A DNA stretch of 64,000 bases from contig OX104112.1 of NCBI GenBank assembly GCA_944474755.1, positions 81,357,756 to 81,421,755 of the forward strand. The letters are read 5' to 3'. A model generated the notes under the pieces. It did not search any database. It worked only from the letters and a program-made list of their open reading frames with translations, and had not been told where the DNA came from. This document shows, in pieces, positions 1 to 13,380 of the stretch. The DNA comes from Limnoperna fortunei. Its lineage: Eukaryota > Mollusca > Bivalvia > Mytilida > Modiolidae. How positions within the stretch are numbered: the stretch's first letter is position 1; the number at the start of each line of letters is the position of its first letter. Made by a program: the position numbers and the translations under genes.

Positions 1-960
1 ACAAATTCTTGTTTGAGTAGCTTAACAGTCAACAGCAGTTTGCGGTCTAGAAATCGGAATACCTATCGCAGGATCTAGCTTCAAGTATCAGTTGTATAAT
101 GTACACCATACGCCAGAGCTTCTGCAATGCTGCTATCGATTAACGGAAAGTTGAAGTCGTCACTTTGGTCGTACAGTCTAGTTTGTAGTTTTCCAGAGCC
201 TATATTTTAGAAGTAAGTCTAGGTTAGATACCGATCTAAATGTATTGGTGGCGTCTTTCATTTCAACCTTACTATGTCATATTAAATGCAAAAAGTCACT
301 AAATTTAGCATTGCTCAGGAACAAAACATCATGATCCATATTGCGAAAATTGACATTAACGGACTGGACAGTGCTTATTCTTTCTTATATCAGTATGCAT
401 TTAATGAAGTACAAAAACAGGTTAGCAATAAGAGCAGAATTAGTTTCTATTAGGATACCAATATTATGTTGATAAAACATGCCCTCCAACCATGAAAAAT
501 ATGTTATCAATCAGAAGTTCTAACACTTCATGGATTTCATCTTCAGTGTATTTATTCTGATAATAAATGACGAGGCAAGTTTTGTTATGGCTAATGAATT
601 TTTAGTTTTTTATCCAGATCTCATGTTTGATCTCCTAGAAAAGCACGTGTAATATGGCTGTAATAATAGTGGTAAGGGTTTTCGATAGAGGTTTGGTTTT
701 ACACTTAGACTCCTGCTATATGTAAAGTTTTTTGTCGGAAGTTTCGGTATCCAATACAGAGATCTTCGCCTCTGATATGCAGACCAAAGGATGCCAAAAG
801 CGATTTGTGATTTTAAAGAATCTTCTCGTTGTAAGAGGCTTTATCTGCTAGCACAACAACATATTTGTCATAAATATCGGACATAGTTTTAGCAGCATCA
901 ACATTATTTACGACTGATAATGTACTTTTGTTCTCATCGCGACCTTCTTATCTTTTTTTT
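1..960 (-). mobile_element. Decayed reverse transcriptase retroelement, copy A
   Basis: On the minus strand the region reads VEMKDATNTFRSVS, then NLDLLL, followed by frame breaks. It parallels the better copy at 13.83-14.72 kb over its whole length. That copy shows the FRYIDDVL catalytic box. Stops and indels are numerous. The family resembles the uncharacterised reverse transcriptases abundant in molluscs and cnidarians, perhaps Penelope-like; I cannot settle the class. It continues off the left edge. Confidence 0.6.
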
Positions 961-1255
961 TGATAAATTATCTCAGGGCTGTTACACATTCAAGACAAGT
1001 TATCAGCATTCGTTCTTCTTTTTTTCTTTTTGTTCATTTTTATGAATAATTCTCTATTGAATTGATCAATAATTTAAAGTTTTAATTCCAGTAAATGAAA
1101 TTAGGTTCACGGTATTTTGGTTCTTTTGACAAAATTTTATGTCTCCGTGTATTTTCTTTTGTATTCTATTTTAAAAGGCAAAAATCTACTGATCAATTTT
1201 AAGCAAAAATTATATGCGAGCCAGCAAAAAATAATATGATGTATATTTTAAAATA

Positions 1256-1306
<51 letters not shown>

Positions 1307-3460
1307 TTCTTGTCAAAAACTGTTGACGACAATTTGAAAAGCTAACACTAATTAGATAGATGTTATGAATACTGCTAAGTTCACGAGTGATAACGTTGCA
1401 ACATAATAGCATCAGCTTTAAATATAGACCTATGTATTTATATACCTCTTTTGGGGACAAAATTCTTAAAGCTTTAGTGTGGTTCGGTATTATCCAACAT
1501 AATCGAAATAAGCTGTAATGGTACTTATGGGTCGCAATTCCGATACAAATTACAAAATTGAATATAATTGACGATCAAATAGTGCAAAAACATGATAGAA
1601 AAATACAAAATTGTAATTATACAAGACAACATTTCTTTGTAAACCACTGAAGGATAAACTACGGTGAAAAGAACAATTTAACAGAAAAGAGGAAAGACAA
1701 AACAATAGGTCAGTTCATGCGTAATAGCAACGACTTAGTTACACGAAAATATTAAAACTATTTAAAGGTTATTCAAACATTTGTATTTTTGTAAACAAAA
1801 TGTAGAAAAAATACAACAAACACATTTCCTCGCAAAATACTAGGAGGAATTTTTAACGATTGGCTTGATAGTGTGTGAGCAATTTAACAGAAAACGTTAG
1901 CGCAAGAATATCATCAGGTTGTCATAGGTTAACAATAGTTTATAGTTCTTGATGCTGGTTATGGTCTCTTAGAGCCTTCTGGTTTCTGTTTGTCTATGTG
2001 TGGGTGACTACTAATTTATTTTCACATTATTGTTTCAGATTATTGTTACACAATTCAGACTTGTCCAAGAGGCAGACATATAATATTGACAGGCTAAAAT
2101 TCTAAATATAACAGTGAAGAGTGCAATTTCATTTTATAAAAGCATGCACCCAACAATCTTTAAGTAATATGAGTAGTGGTAAGAGAAAGGTTAGTAAGTC
2201 TACATTTTCATATTGTACATGAAATAAATTACATCAAAGATGCTAAGATTATCTAATTTACTACTCTTTCGTAAAACTACGACATCAGTAGAGCTGAAAC
2301 CAACAACAATATAAAAAAAAAGAAAGCAAAATATTAACGTGAGATGTTGAAGAGCTTACATCACCAACATCAGTATTTAAAAAATATTTAATTTGAGAAC
2401 AAGTTAACATACATACATTTAATTTCAAAGTGGAATAAAAACAATTGGCAGGTAATTTTTTCTGCCACTAGAATGGAGAGGTGGTAAGTAGAAACGTTTT
2501 ATAGAGGCTAAACTTTTTCATCTATAAACGGTACTTTTAAGACCGCGCCCAGTGTTTCCGTGTTACATAACAATACAACCGTCCCAGTAATCAGATGCAT
2601 ATTTGTATAATGTAAACTAGGATTAAATTGTGTTGGTTTTTAACTACATAAGACAACATAACAACAGTGGCAGACACTTTGTACAGAGTGATTCTTGGTC
2701 TTCATTAGCTTGACGAATGTATTGAGTGTTCGTTGCTTGTTGCGTTGATGAGTTAGCCATGGCTTTGTTATTTCTTATTACACCTTGGTATCTTCTGATT
2801 TATTGAACAATATTTATGAAGAATTAAGTCTAACAGAACTTTTATAAAAATGACGTAAAAAATAAAACACATTAATGGGTAAGAACGAATATAATAGAAG
2901 TAATTAAAGTGGTTCACATTATATAATGTACTTAAAAACCTGAAAAATGTGGATGTTTAAAATCGATATATAACAAAGAGTATAATTATTTGCTACAACT
3001 GACGCTGTGATTTTGTTCGCGTATTGGAACGTCGTTTAATGATTTGGTTTCGATAAAAACAATTTATAAATGTAGATTAAAGATAAAAACAGACTGACAG
3101 AAAAAAATGATATACAATAAAACTTAATCAGATGTCAATACAACATAAAACAGATGATCGTTTATGGAACGACAAACGTGTCTTCAGAAAACCCGTTGTT
3201 AAGTGTATCCTAAATATTGAATGTTATATATTTTTTAAAGCAAATCTAATGCAGACTTGTTATAAATGATTATATTACCATTTGCAGTTTTCAAAAAACT
3301 AAAGTATGTTTGTGCAAAAATACACTTAAATACTAACTGAACACATTTTAAAAGTATGTTGGTCAAATAACACCCTTTACACAATATTCAGGATTAAGCA
3401 TAAATTGGAAAAAGCTGGAAACCGACCGAACAATAAAAGCCGAAATTAAAGAGACAATCA
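960..3460. other. Unassigned AT-rich intergenic DNA
   Basis: No gene or repeat family is recognised apart from the ATT microsatellite near 1257-1306. Confidence 0.5.
1257..1306. repeat. (ATT)n microsatellite
   Basis: About 16 uninterrupted ATT units. Confidence 0.97.
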
Positions 3461-3469
3461 CAAAACCGG

Positions 3470-3660
3470 ATATTAGACAAACATATGCAACAGACTAAGA
3501 AAGTTAAAGTGAGTAACCCGAAGCCAATAAAAACCAAAGATGCAGTCAGGTGCTCCGGGACGATTAGAGAATGCTTGCCTCTGATTTAACACCCGCCGAG
3601 TTGCTTATTTTCATGTATAGGAAAACTTAAATCGAGGAATAGGAAACCCAGCAAACACAT
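3470..3660 (-). repeat. Fragment of the 3' part of the reverse transcriptase repeat
   Basis: Contains AGTAACCCGAAGCCAAT, CAGGTGCTCCGG, ACACCCGCCGAGTTGC and GAGGAATAGGAAACC. The same blocks in the same order flank the reverse transcriptase relic at 13380-13560, and weaker copies lie at 22130-22330 and 49730-49870. Confidence 0.6.
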
Positions 3661-3940
3661 GACGTAAATCTAACGTTGGTTATAAGTTGTGAGAATGTCG
3701 GACCTGACGTTACTTATCTACAACGAAAATGAAACGTTGTTGTTACGTCTATAATTCGTAACGTAATTAAGCACGTTTAACTGACGTTGTTAAATTCTTG
3801 TGAAAAATAGCAACATTTGTATAACATTGTGTAGACGTTATTAAATCACGTAAAACATAACGTTAATTCAACGTATTTTTTACGTTACAATAAACTTAGC
3901 GAACATATTTGCAACGTCTTTGTAACGTATTATTAGTGTT
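3655..3940. repeat. AACGT-rich degenerate repeat block
   Basis: AACGTT/ACGTAA motifs recur every 20-35 bases, beginning after CCCAGCAAACACA. A related block lies at 7200-7380. The high CpG content stands out from the AT-rich surroundings. Function unknown. Confidence 0.6.
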
Positions 3941-4859
3941 CGACTTATTAAGAACCCATATACGATATTTTTTTTAAATAGTGTGTTCGGTTGGGGTAGA
4001 TGGAGATTAGATATAAATATTTTACAGTATTATAAAATAAAGAATATAGTTTAAATATTTTAAATATTTTAAAACAAATGATATTAAAAATCTTTCCTGG
4101 ATTGAAGAGGGTGGGAGTATCGACATAATAGATTCTTTACATTTTAATAAATAAATGAATTTCCACAAGAATTTAATTACCATATTCCTCCTCAATCTGT
4201 TTTGCTTTTTCAAATTATGTCTCTTACAGGGTTTTTTATTAACTGGCGATTTACGGGGATGGGGGATTGCAACATAGATACTTTACATTGTATCAAATTT
4301 TATGAATTTCTACCAGAATCTAATTAACATTTCCCGGTCAGTTTCGTTCATTTTATTTCTCTGCATATCTCTTACAGAGGCTTTTGTTCTTGTCGATCGA
4401 ATGTAAATAGCAGGGGTCATGAAATTACACAAGGGTTGTAAAACCACACGTGCACACGTAATTTGATATCTTGTGAGTGTGAGTGTTTGCTTTTGAAACA
4501 AAGAAAACTGGGTCATTCGCCACATGGAAAGAAAGGACAAAGCTCAAAAGTAAGTACTATAAGATACAATAGAAAAAATTCATAAGAAAACGTTTAGCAT
4601 ATTTTTGATATGTAATAATTCTTCTTTTAATTCTTTAAGAGCACGAATTTGAATATTGCATATGTTTCGTTGCGAAAATTTAATTCCTTTTCCTCAAAAT
4701 CACATTCGAATATTTCAAAGTTCTATTACACGCACTTGAGTTCTGTAAGCGCCTATCGTTTAACTGAAAACAAGAATGAATAGGAATGCGTGTATAACAT
4801 GTATAAAATGCAGTAATATTTTAGACCTAGTCATGTCATAAATGTCAGAGGAAAGCATA

Positions 4860-5075
4860 CAATGGCTGCTCACTCTGCAGATGTAAGATCTCGACGATGG
4901 AAACGCTCCTACCCATGTGGGGTACTGGAGTAGGCCAACGTTACATCGGAGCAGCCCGGTCGCTAGTAGAACATATGCTGCCGAGTTCTTCGACTAGGTA
5001 CCCCGAAGGCTGGGCTCCGACAAACTCACCATGGTGGAGTCCATGGACTACTAACAACTAACAACCGTCCGACCG
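4860..5075. repeat. GC-rich dispersed block, possible short interspersed element
   Basis: This 215-base stretch is much richer in G and C than its flanks. It carries an imperfect inverted CCATGG...CCATGG near its right end. It may be a SINE fragment, but I see no clear promoter boxes. Confidence 0.35.
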
Positions 5076-5341
5076 ATGGTATTTATTTATAAGTGTAGGA
5101 CGTTAAAACCCCCCAACAAGAAAAAGACCTATTCATTTGGGTCTTAGAATGTATTTATAGTTGATCTTATTTCATTCAGTCGACATTTTCTTATGTGCAT
5201 ATGGACCCAAACTGAATTATTTTGTAAACATTGCTTATACAGGGAATAATCAGGCTCTTATTATTCTTCTTTCATTTTTGCACATATGTATGTAGGATTA
5301 ATGTATGGTAAAATAATTTATTGTTTTTTTATCGTACACAG

Positions 5342-5877
5342 CTCAAGCTGCTTACTGCTCTGGGAGGTAGCTCTGGTTGGGACGACATACAGCGAATGAT
5401 GAAGACAGTTGGTAGCAATGCATTATGGTCTGACTACAGTTTTAGAGGGAAAAATGAAAGCTCCCATTACTGAATCTTTCTGTGCGTTGTAAGATGATGA
5501 TACGTTAGTTATCTTCTAAATCATTGTATTATAATTAATAATCAATCCACAACACAGGATTGTTACGTGGTACATGATACAAGCTTATATGAAAAGAAAA
5601 GCAAAAACGTTTTTGTCAAAACTTTTAAATAATTATTTTTTTACCAATATGAAACTGTAAATCCTTATCGATCTTTGCAAATGACCAATTTATCGAAGTG
5701 CAACTACTGTTAACCAGATGCCAAAAAAATACCGTAAGATTTATTAATTTTGTTCTTTTTCAGGGTTACAGAAAAAATCATCCGTCAGCCACATAAATGG
5801 ATACGAAGGAGATTATAACGGAATGCCTAAAACATGCCCCTAATAGGCCAGGGGATCCAGATATAATGTAAGTTTTA
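5342..5877 (+). pseudogene. DUF4806-like gene fragment, broken
   Basis: Two exon-like blocks. The first (5342-5488) follows a TACACAG acceptor and reads LKLLTALGGSSGWDDIQ then RMMKTVGSNALWSDYSFRGK. This resembles the DUF4806 pattern of L..IGG.S...V.RIM...L....Y...G. A TGA then interrupts it, and the frame appears shifted by one base. The second (5764-5877) reads YRKNHPSAT, a TAA stop, then TKEIITECLKHAPNRPGD, resembling the DUF4806 end (...EI...IK.WLKHAPER). It ends at AT|GTAAGT. The family has no defined function; copies are often repetitive in invertebrates. Two lesions argue for a pseudogene, although wrong exon borders could explain one of them. Confidence 0.5.
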
Positions 5878-5979
5878 TAATTGCAAACTTATGGAAAACC
5901 AAATAATACTGTATTCAGAACATAGATTGTCTCAAAACTTTTTCAGATTTATGTTAGTTTTTATTTAAATTGTGGTTGA

Positions 5980-6222
5980 CGCAACATTCAGCAATTTTTC
6001 AGCTGTATCGTGACGTCCAGGTTTTTTGCGGGAGGAATACCCGTTAAAAAGCCCGAACAACCCTCAATCCTTGTCAATTAAGTTTTGTATTCGAGCACAC
6101 CCAGCCCGTCGTAAGGGGCGATCCCGCGACCGCAGAGTTGACAGACACGTGGTCAATAGAAGATGACTAACTACATTGTGTACCATAACCACGCGGCCAC
6201 CGACACCCTCGTTTCAAAATAT
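5980..6222 (-). mobile_element. tRNA-derived SINE copy 1
   Basis: The tRNA-like head lies at the right end (GGTGGCCGCGTGGTTA on the minus strand) and the tail with CAGCAATTTTTCAGCT at the left. Diverged, but collinear with the best copy at 46840-47098. Confidence 0.75.
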
Positions 6223-6468
6223 TAGCGTACAGAGACAAACTGATATACAAACTTTAATCTTGGGACCAAATTCATAAAATTACAGTATATTTAAACAATT
6301 TGTGTAGAGCTTACACACACTTCAAACCACTCTACCGTGTCGTATAAAGAATGCTTAATGTACTCAATATAAAAAAATAAGAATGTAATAGATGGTTAAA
6401 AAGAGTCTATCAGATAAAGAAATTATATTGCTTTAATTTTTATGAAAAATATGGGAAGATGCAAGACA

Positions 6469-6579
<111 letters not shown>

Positions 6580-6580
6580 G

Positions 6581-6686
6581 GTGCCAGAATCCAGACAGCA
6601 ACCAGTTGCAACTGTATTGCAGAACTCTGCAAAACTTATATAAATTGATTGTATATTACAAAATCCTAAGATCCGATGTCATATAG
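6581..6686 (+). CDS. Possible terminal exon of the DUF4806-like fragment
   Basis: It follows TTTTTAG at the end of the TTTA array. Joined in phase to the block ending at 5877, it reads MCQNPDSNQLQLYCRTLQN and ends at TAG (6684-6686). AATAAA at 6960-6965 could serve as its poly(A) signal. There is no homology support, so this is splice-phase inference only. Confidence 0.25.
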
Positions 6687-6989
6687 ATCTGTGTTGTGAA
6701 TGAACTGCTTTTGTATTTTATGCTCTCTCTACAACACTTATTGTTATTTATTTCCTTTGTGTATTGACTGTGAGTAATTATATATTGAACTAATGTTTTA
6801 ATATGTATTGACTTTGGGTGTTTTAATTAAGGTGAAGCTGTATTTGTGTCTGTATGTATCAATGTCTTAAACCAAGTACTGTTTATATTTTCTGTATGTC
6901 CTCTTGTACAACTGTGTGTCAGAGGCTTAATTAACCGTTTTGACTTGTAATATTTAAACAATAAAAAATAGGAAACTAATTTATTTTCT

Positions 6990-9150
6990 CTTTTAATTAT
7001 ACCTTAAATTCTTGAAATGTTCACCATTTGGTATCTCTTGCATTTGTTTTACGTTGGCTATCAGAGATGTATTTTTGTGGTTAATAAATACGATGCTGTT
7101 ATGACTATATTTCTTTCGAGGAAAAAACGGAACAGTGATGTTCAGGAAGACATTTTTTCATATATGCAACAGTTGCTTGTTTCAATTCTACAATAGGCAA
7201 ACGTCTGTGGAACGTGTTATGTATTATTTTTTAATGTTGTGACAACGTTTACAGAATATCTTCGTCAAAATCATACGTAGTCTAAATGTCGGGTGTACGT
7301 CACAATTTTTTCGTAACGTTTGGTGAATGTCTGTTAAACGTCGTAAATTGGTTGCAAAAAACGTTAAGGCGAAACACATGTGGTCTATAATATAAATGTA
7401 TGCAATATTGTTCATTTTGCATAATTTTTAATTTTACTCTTGAAATGTGTCTGTAAAAATTTTCAAATTATTTAAAATGGTTTTTTATTGATCAAACAAA
7501 CTTGGCTTTTGACTTTGTGTTAAACATTATCAGGAATCAAAAATAGCAAAATCAAATGTAAAAAGATTTTAAAAATAAATATAAAAGGAAACTGTTGCTC
7601 TGACAAAAAGCTACACATAGGTTTGCAGTTCTGAAAGCGTACCGTTAATGTGTAATAAGATGACGCAATTAGGAAAATAAGCATTGCGCGACCAACAGAC
7701 AGGTATTATTAAATTTGAAAAAATTAGGGATTTTAATCTAACTAACCATCTTTTGCAATCTTTCGAAATACAGGTGAAATAAAAATGACTATAAAACATC
7801 AAGGTAAATGGACAATCAATCAGTATTAGGGTCGTGATTTCTTGCAATATTAAGATCCCTTTATGATGGTGAATTGAACTTCCAACGTAAATAAGATTAT
7901 ATTTAGACACATATTAGCTAACATTAAAATGCAAACACATGTGACAATTGAAAATTTTTCAGCAATAGTTCTTGAATATATTGTGCTAAAACCAGATAAA
8001 GAAACAAGAAAAATTGTCGGACCCCTGATTATAAGTTCAAATCAAAATTCACACCACGGGTAAAATTATTATGAAAAAGATAAATAGTTTCATATCAATA
8101 AATTAAAGAAACCCTAAAACTTTACTGCCTCCATTTTTTAGTATTTATTTTCGTCAAATAAAAATTAATATGAATGCCAGTCAACACGTATTAAGCATGT
8201 CTACGACTCTCACAGAATGTCAATCATTGCAAGAAAAAATCACTCGGTAGCCTTTAAAAGTCATTACAGTACGCAACGCAAAAGTCAAAATCATTCCTCA
8301 TTGCGATGTTGATCTTGGGGTAAATAGGTTAAATAGAATAAAAAATAATAATAAATGCAACATTATTTACATAAACGATTCATAATATTACAACGTTTTC
8401 CAAATTCAAGAATGTATGAATATAAAAATTTACAGAGGTACCATTTAATGTACTCAATTCAGCAGCAAATTTCTCGTTGTCAATAAAATCAAATTATTCG
8501 ATGCTCTAATGTAGCTTATTAGCTGGGACACAAAATCAAAAGAGGAAGCAGCTGTTAAATTGTTGCTTAGAAATGGACAATTTACTGTTAGAAATTTCAT
8601 TGTCGTCGAAAAAAGATATATCTTTTAAAAAGTTACATATTGGAAGTGATCTTTTTCATGCTAAGCATCAACAAAATAACGCGAAGAAAACATTCAAATT
8701 TCAATTTTAAAAAAGCAACATCACAAACTACCATAGACGATTACCTGTTACAGCAATAGTTCTATGTCCGGAACATTAGTTATTACTCTAATCAGATTTC
8801 CAGAACTTAAGGACGCCGACAAACATTTTCTGCGATCAATAAACAAAGAACAGAATTATGTATTACCAGATTAACCAAGAATGCCTGAAAATGTATGATC
8901 GAAAGTGAATGGCACCTAAAATTTTATCAAAAATATTTATTTAAGTCTTGCTTGCATTATTCATTTATAAATTTGCGTTTTTGAAGTACATTATAAATGT
9001 TTTTCTATACAAATAGCTTGGACGTTTTGTCATTCAGAGAAATGTCTTTCAGTATTTTAGTTCTACTGACTTTGGCATAAAGCTTTAGCGCTGTAATAAT
9101 AATCATCCTTCTGTATCAAGTAATGTTAAAGTCAACGGATCTGGTAGGAA
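6990..9150. other. Unassigned intergenic DNA
   Basis: Contains the AACGT-rich block at 7200-7380. Otherwise no recognised gene or repeat; the longest frame (7611-7910, minus) has no recognisable product. Confidence 0.5.
7200..7380. repeat. AACGT-rich degenerate repeat block, second copy
   Basis: CAACGTTTAC, GTAACGTTTGG and AAAACGTTAAGG recur at short intervals, as in 3655-3940. Confidence 0.5.
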
Positions 9151-9164
9151 TCATCTTTCAAATT

Positions 9165-9576
9165 CTTGGAACATAATGGGACGGTTCCCAGTGCTCGACC
9201 CACAGAGCAGCAAAGCGCGTCCCCGGGTGGCGGATAGTTGGGGGGATGTCAGGTCATAATACGGAAAGCCTGGCCGCGGATCATAGTGGATAACGTGTTA
9301 GGAGAGTGCCACTCACCTTGCACGATAAAGATCCCTTTAGTTAATTTCGAAAAAGAATAGGCCCATTGTAGCCGCTTCAAAAGGCTAAGTTTTACTACCT
9401 TACCCAATACTCCATATTTTTCCAATGGTATTCAAAATTTTGTTCCCTGTGTCCCATCCCACCCCTTTTTCAATTGATGTATTGTCTGTTAACTTGTACC
9501 CGTCCTGAATATAGCTGATATACTGTTCGCTGGACGTAAAGCAAATATCCAATCAATCAATCAATCAATCAATCTT
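9165..9576 (+). mobile_element. GC-rich repeat with (AATC)n tail, candidate SINE
   Basis: The GC-rich body (GGGACGGTTCCCAGTGCTCG, CCCCGGGTGGCGG) ends in CGTAAAGCAAATATCC and a run of AATC units (9550-9575). Such a tail suits a SINE or LINE 3' end. Not recognised by name. Confidence 0.45.
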
Positions 9577-9579
9577 TCA

Positions 9580-12500
9580 AATTAAATTTGAAAGTTATTT
9601 TGAAACATGTGAGGAATACACAAAAACTTTGTTTACAATTACTGTTTTTCTTGTAATTGTTTTTTGAAATTAAAATGTATGTTAAGGTCTGTTTCAGTGT
9701 TATCTCATTTTACTTGTAAAAGCGTGTTACTAAATTCATCAAAATATAATGTGAAACGCCTCTTATTCATAAGACTGACTCGTATGTGTTGTTGTATCTA
9801 ATACTATATATCATTACAATATACGAAGTGTATTGTTTTCTTTCATGTATATCTAATTTAACTTGTAATAAATGTTATCAGTCCTATTGCGTTTGTTTTT
9901 ACCCCGAAGAGGCTTAAAGCCCTTGCTTTGTCCGAGTAACTTTTGTTTGGATATTTCTCCAAAACATTGTGACATATATTACTTTAAATATTTTAATTTG
10001 TATATATTCCTCCTTAGTTTAATTTAGAACTTCCTCGCAATAACTTGATAACCATTACATGAATTTACTTCAAATTTGATACATGTATATGTATCTTGTG
10101 GTGTGCAGAAGTGCATTGCACAAGAACAAAACCTCGAGTTATTTTTAGTTATCATCATAAGTTTTCCGGCAAATATATTAAAACTATAAAATACTTCAAA
10201 CTTATAACATAGGTACCCGTTGATGAGTACAAGTGCGCTACACAAGAACCATTTAATTTCAGTTATTTCCTTAATTATTCTGAATTGACCAATATTTGGC
10301 ACAACCTTAGAGAATAAAAGAATGCAATGTCAATTAAATTCTCTTTTATTATCGGCACAGTACGGCACGGAGCATTGGTCAGTGTCTATCGATATTTTTT
10401 ATGCTAGACAAATGCTTACTGTTTTATATTTCAGATTCTTTGATCTATGTTTAAAGGACTTATTCCTACTTTTCAGTATTTTACCTATACGTTTGTTGCA
10501 CTGACAACGGTCAATACTTGGTGTCCTTTTGTAAATTATACAGTCAGCCAGTGAAAGTTCACTACAATGGCAAATTTTAATACATCACGACTGCAGTATA
10601 TGTCATTTATAATATATACATTGTATTAAGTTTTGACAGGAAGCATATCATTAATTAAAGCTTAATAATAATACTTATTTATTGTATTCTTTCATGATTT
10701 TTCGTTTTTTCGTTGATTTTATAGTTATGCAAATACTATAAAATATTTATGGTGTATGTTCATTATGCTCTACGATCACAGTATATACCCTCTCGTGGAT
10801 TAGCTTTACTTCAGTAAATACTTACACATAAAGGAACACAACTAATTTAAAAAAAAATAACACAATTATACAAACTATCACCGAATGTAAGATTGAACAA
10901 GTTACAGCTATTCGCTGCAATCTTCTCTGCAAGCTTTATGTTAAGGTATATAAAAAATATAGAAACATGCTTTCAGGTGCAACTGTGAAGCTAAGACTCA
11001 TGGATTCTAACAATACACGTGCTAAAATATAAACGCAAAATCCTTTATGTATCATTGTTTTGTATCGATTTGGGTATTTTACTCGACGGACAGACTGAAT
11101 TCGTGACACATATTGTTTTTTTTCAGTCCATAGATCCAAAAGAATACAGTGTTACTTTACTGATACCGATATTCACCTAGTTTAATTTCTCTAATTACCA
11201 TGTAGTTTGATTTTTCTGCAGTTATATATAGGATCCAATTAGCTAGGTTCTTGTCTGCTGATTATATATAAGAATTGTGTCTCAGTTAATGATAGAGTTT
11301 GATATTGCAGTAGTTTCAAACACGCCAATTTATTTGTTTTTTCCAATCCAACTGTGTTTAATTGCTTTGGGTCAATGTATCTAATAACATATTTACTATT
11401 ATTTCCCGCATTAACTGACGGCATGTATTTCTACGCATAAAAATAGTATTTACATTAGATGAATTGAATTTTCACTTTAAGGTCCATGACGCTTTGGGTT
11501 ATAAAAGTTGCTCAGTTAGCAGCAAAAGCCTACAGCGAAAACAATTAAATCTAATTCAGGTAGACGTTCGAAGGTCTCGCTGATCGGTTACTGCACGAGT
11601 CCATGTAAAAACTTTCATCACTGATCCAATTAGATTTCTTAAAACTTAGAAAGACGCCAACAAATATAGTCTGCGATCAATAAACAGGGAACATGATTCT
11701 ATATTATCAGAGTTATACAAATAAGTCTTTTAAAAAGTCTGTAATCAAAAGCGGGTGACACAAAATATAGTATCAATGGAAATATTCAATAAACTTAGTT
11801 CGCAGTACTTATGTAAGAACGTTTTCAGAATACATTATAAATGTATTAAAACAGATGGTTTAAATGGTTTCGTAACGATAAGAGTCTTTCATCATTAAAA
11901 TTTAACTGCTTTCCAATACAGCTTCAATAGAGCTAGCAACCATTTTCCAAATTAAATTTGAGTTATTGTAAGACAACACACTCAAAATCTATTGACCCTG
12001 AATCTTTAGCATGCATCGTCTCTAAATGTCTGAAGCAAGCAAATTTTAATACTTTAATTTCTCCTGTAGCTGTTTTGTTTCAGTTTTCTATCGTCTTCGA
12101 AAAACGTTCTGTAAATTACAGTTAAGTAATGACATTTATTTTCCGAATTCTCCAATTTTTACATTTGAGCACGTGTCAAATAATAGGCTTGGGCTTGTTT
12201 GCAATATTGTTATGCAAATCCTATTATTAATATTTTCAGGTGTTAGTGATGATATTATACCGACGCGTGGGTGCAGTTTTATTTCAAGAAATCATATAGA
12301 ACAGATATTTCTTTTATAAAAATAAAATGTATTTTTACTCGCAAAAAATATAGTGCTTTTTTGTCTTCCAGACAATTTATTTATTATAAAACATCATTTA
12401 TACAGTATTTTGCATGAATAAAAATTATTTTTCATCATTTGTCATCAGAGTGAATAACAAAAATGTGTTATATTATACTAATGATACTCTGATTATAAAA

Positions 12501-13380
12501 GTTATTATGCTTGAACCTTATTAAATCTGATCTTCTAAAGATAACCATGCAATAATCAAAGAACATCAAATGACACTTAATACCGAGGGTTGTTGTGTAT
12601 TTTGAAATAAAATGATCTGACGATTTTTAGAGTTCAGAAATGAAAGAAACTTTACAATTTAAATTTAAAAATGAGAAAATAAAATTTTCATTTATGCAAT
12701 TAATAAACTGGGGCATTTTAATTATACAGTAGGCGGAATTATCTCGTTATCCATTACGCTCATGACACCAAATAATCTTTATCAAAAGACGTGTTAACTT
12801 ATACCAACTTAGGTAATACGGTATATACAAATTTCGTTATAAAATGACTTATCCTTAAAATGAAGACTAGATTCATACACGTATTTCTATGTGATGCCAC
12901 GTGATCTTCGGCAGATGATTTGCAATTTTGAGTACAAAACTTGCAAAATTATAGTTTTTGTTTGCATGATTACCTCATTCGTATGACAATATAGGCTTTA
13001 CAAATAGCAGTATTCTCAATCGAATTCACTGAGTTTAGTTTCAACGGTTATAAATAAAGATATATTTACTTCAAAAACAAAACTAGAGTAAGTCATTTTA
13101 TTATTACAAATTTAACTGTCAACTACATTCAAGGTCAATATAATCGCAGTTGTGTTTCAAGGAGATGCAGAACACTTTCACTGAAAATTATTTGTCAATG
13201 AATTTTCTTAAAATTCTTTAAAAGTTTTTTATACCAGTAATCATAGCTCAAAAAAGGAACAACAGGGGTTTCTGGGCTTATTTTTGTGGTTTGAGAACGG
13301 AAATTTTAAATTTTCTAACAGGAAAATAGCAAAGAATACCAACAACAAGAGTCAAGGCAAGTTACAAATCCGGATATAGA
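9580..13380. other. Unassigned intergenic DNA
   Basis: AT-rich, with no gene, SINE or tandem array that I can support. Short frames here show no codon bias or known motif. Confidence 0.5.
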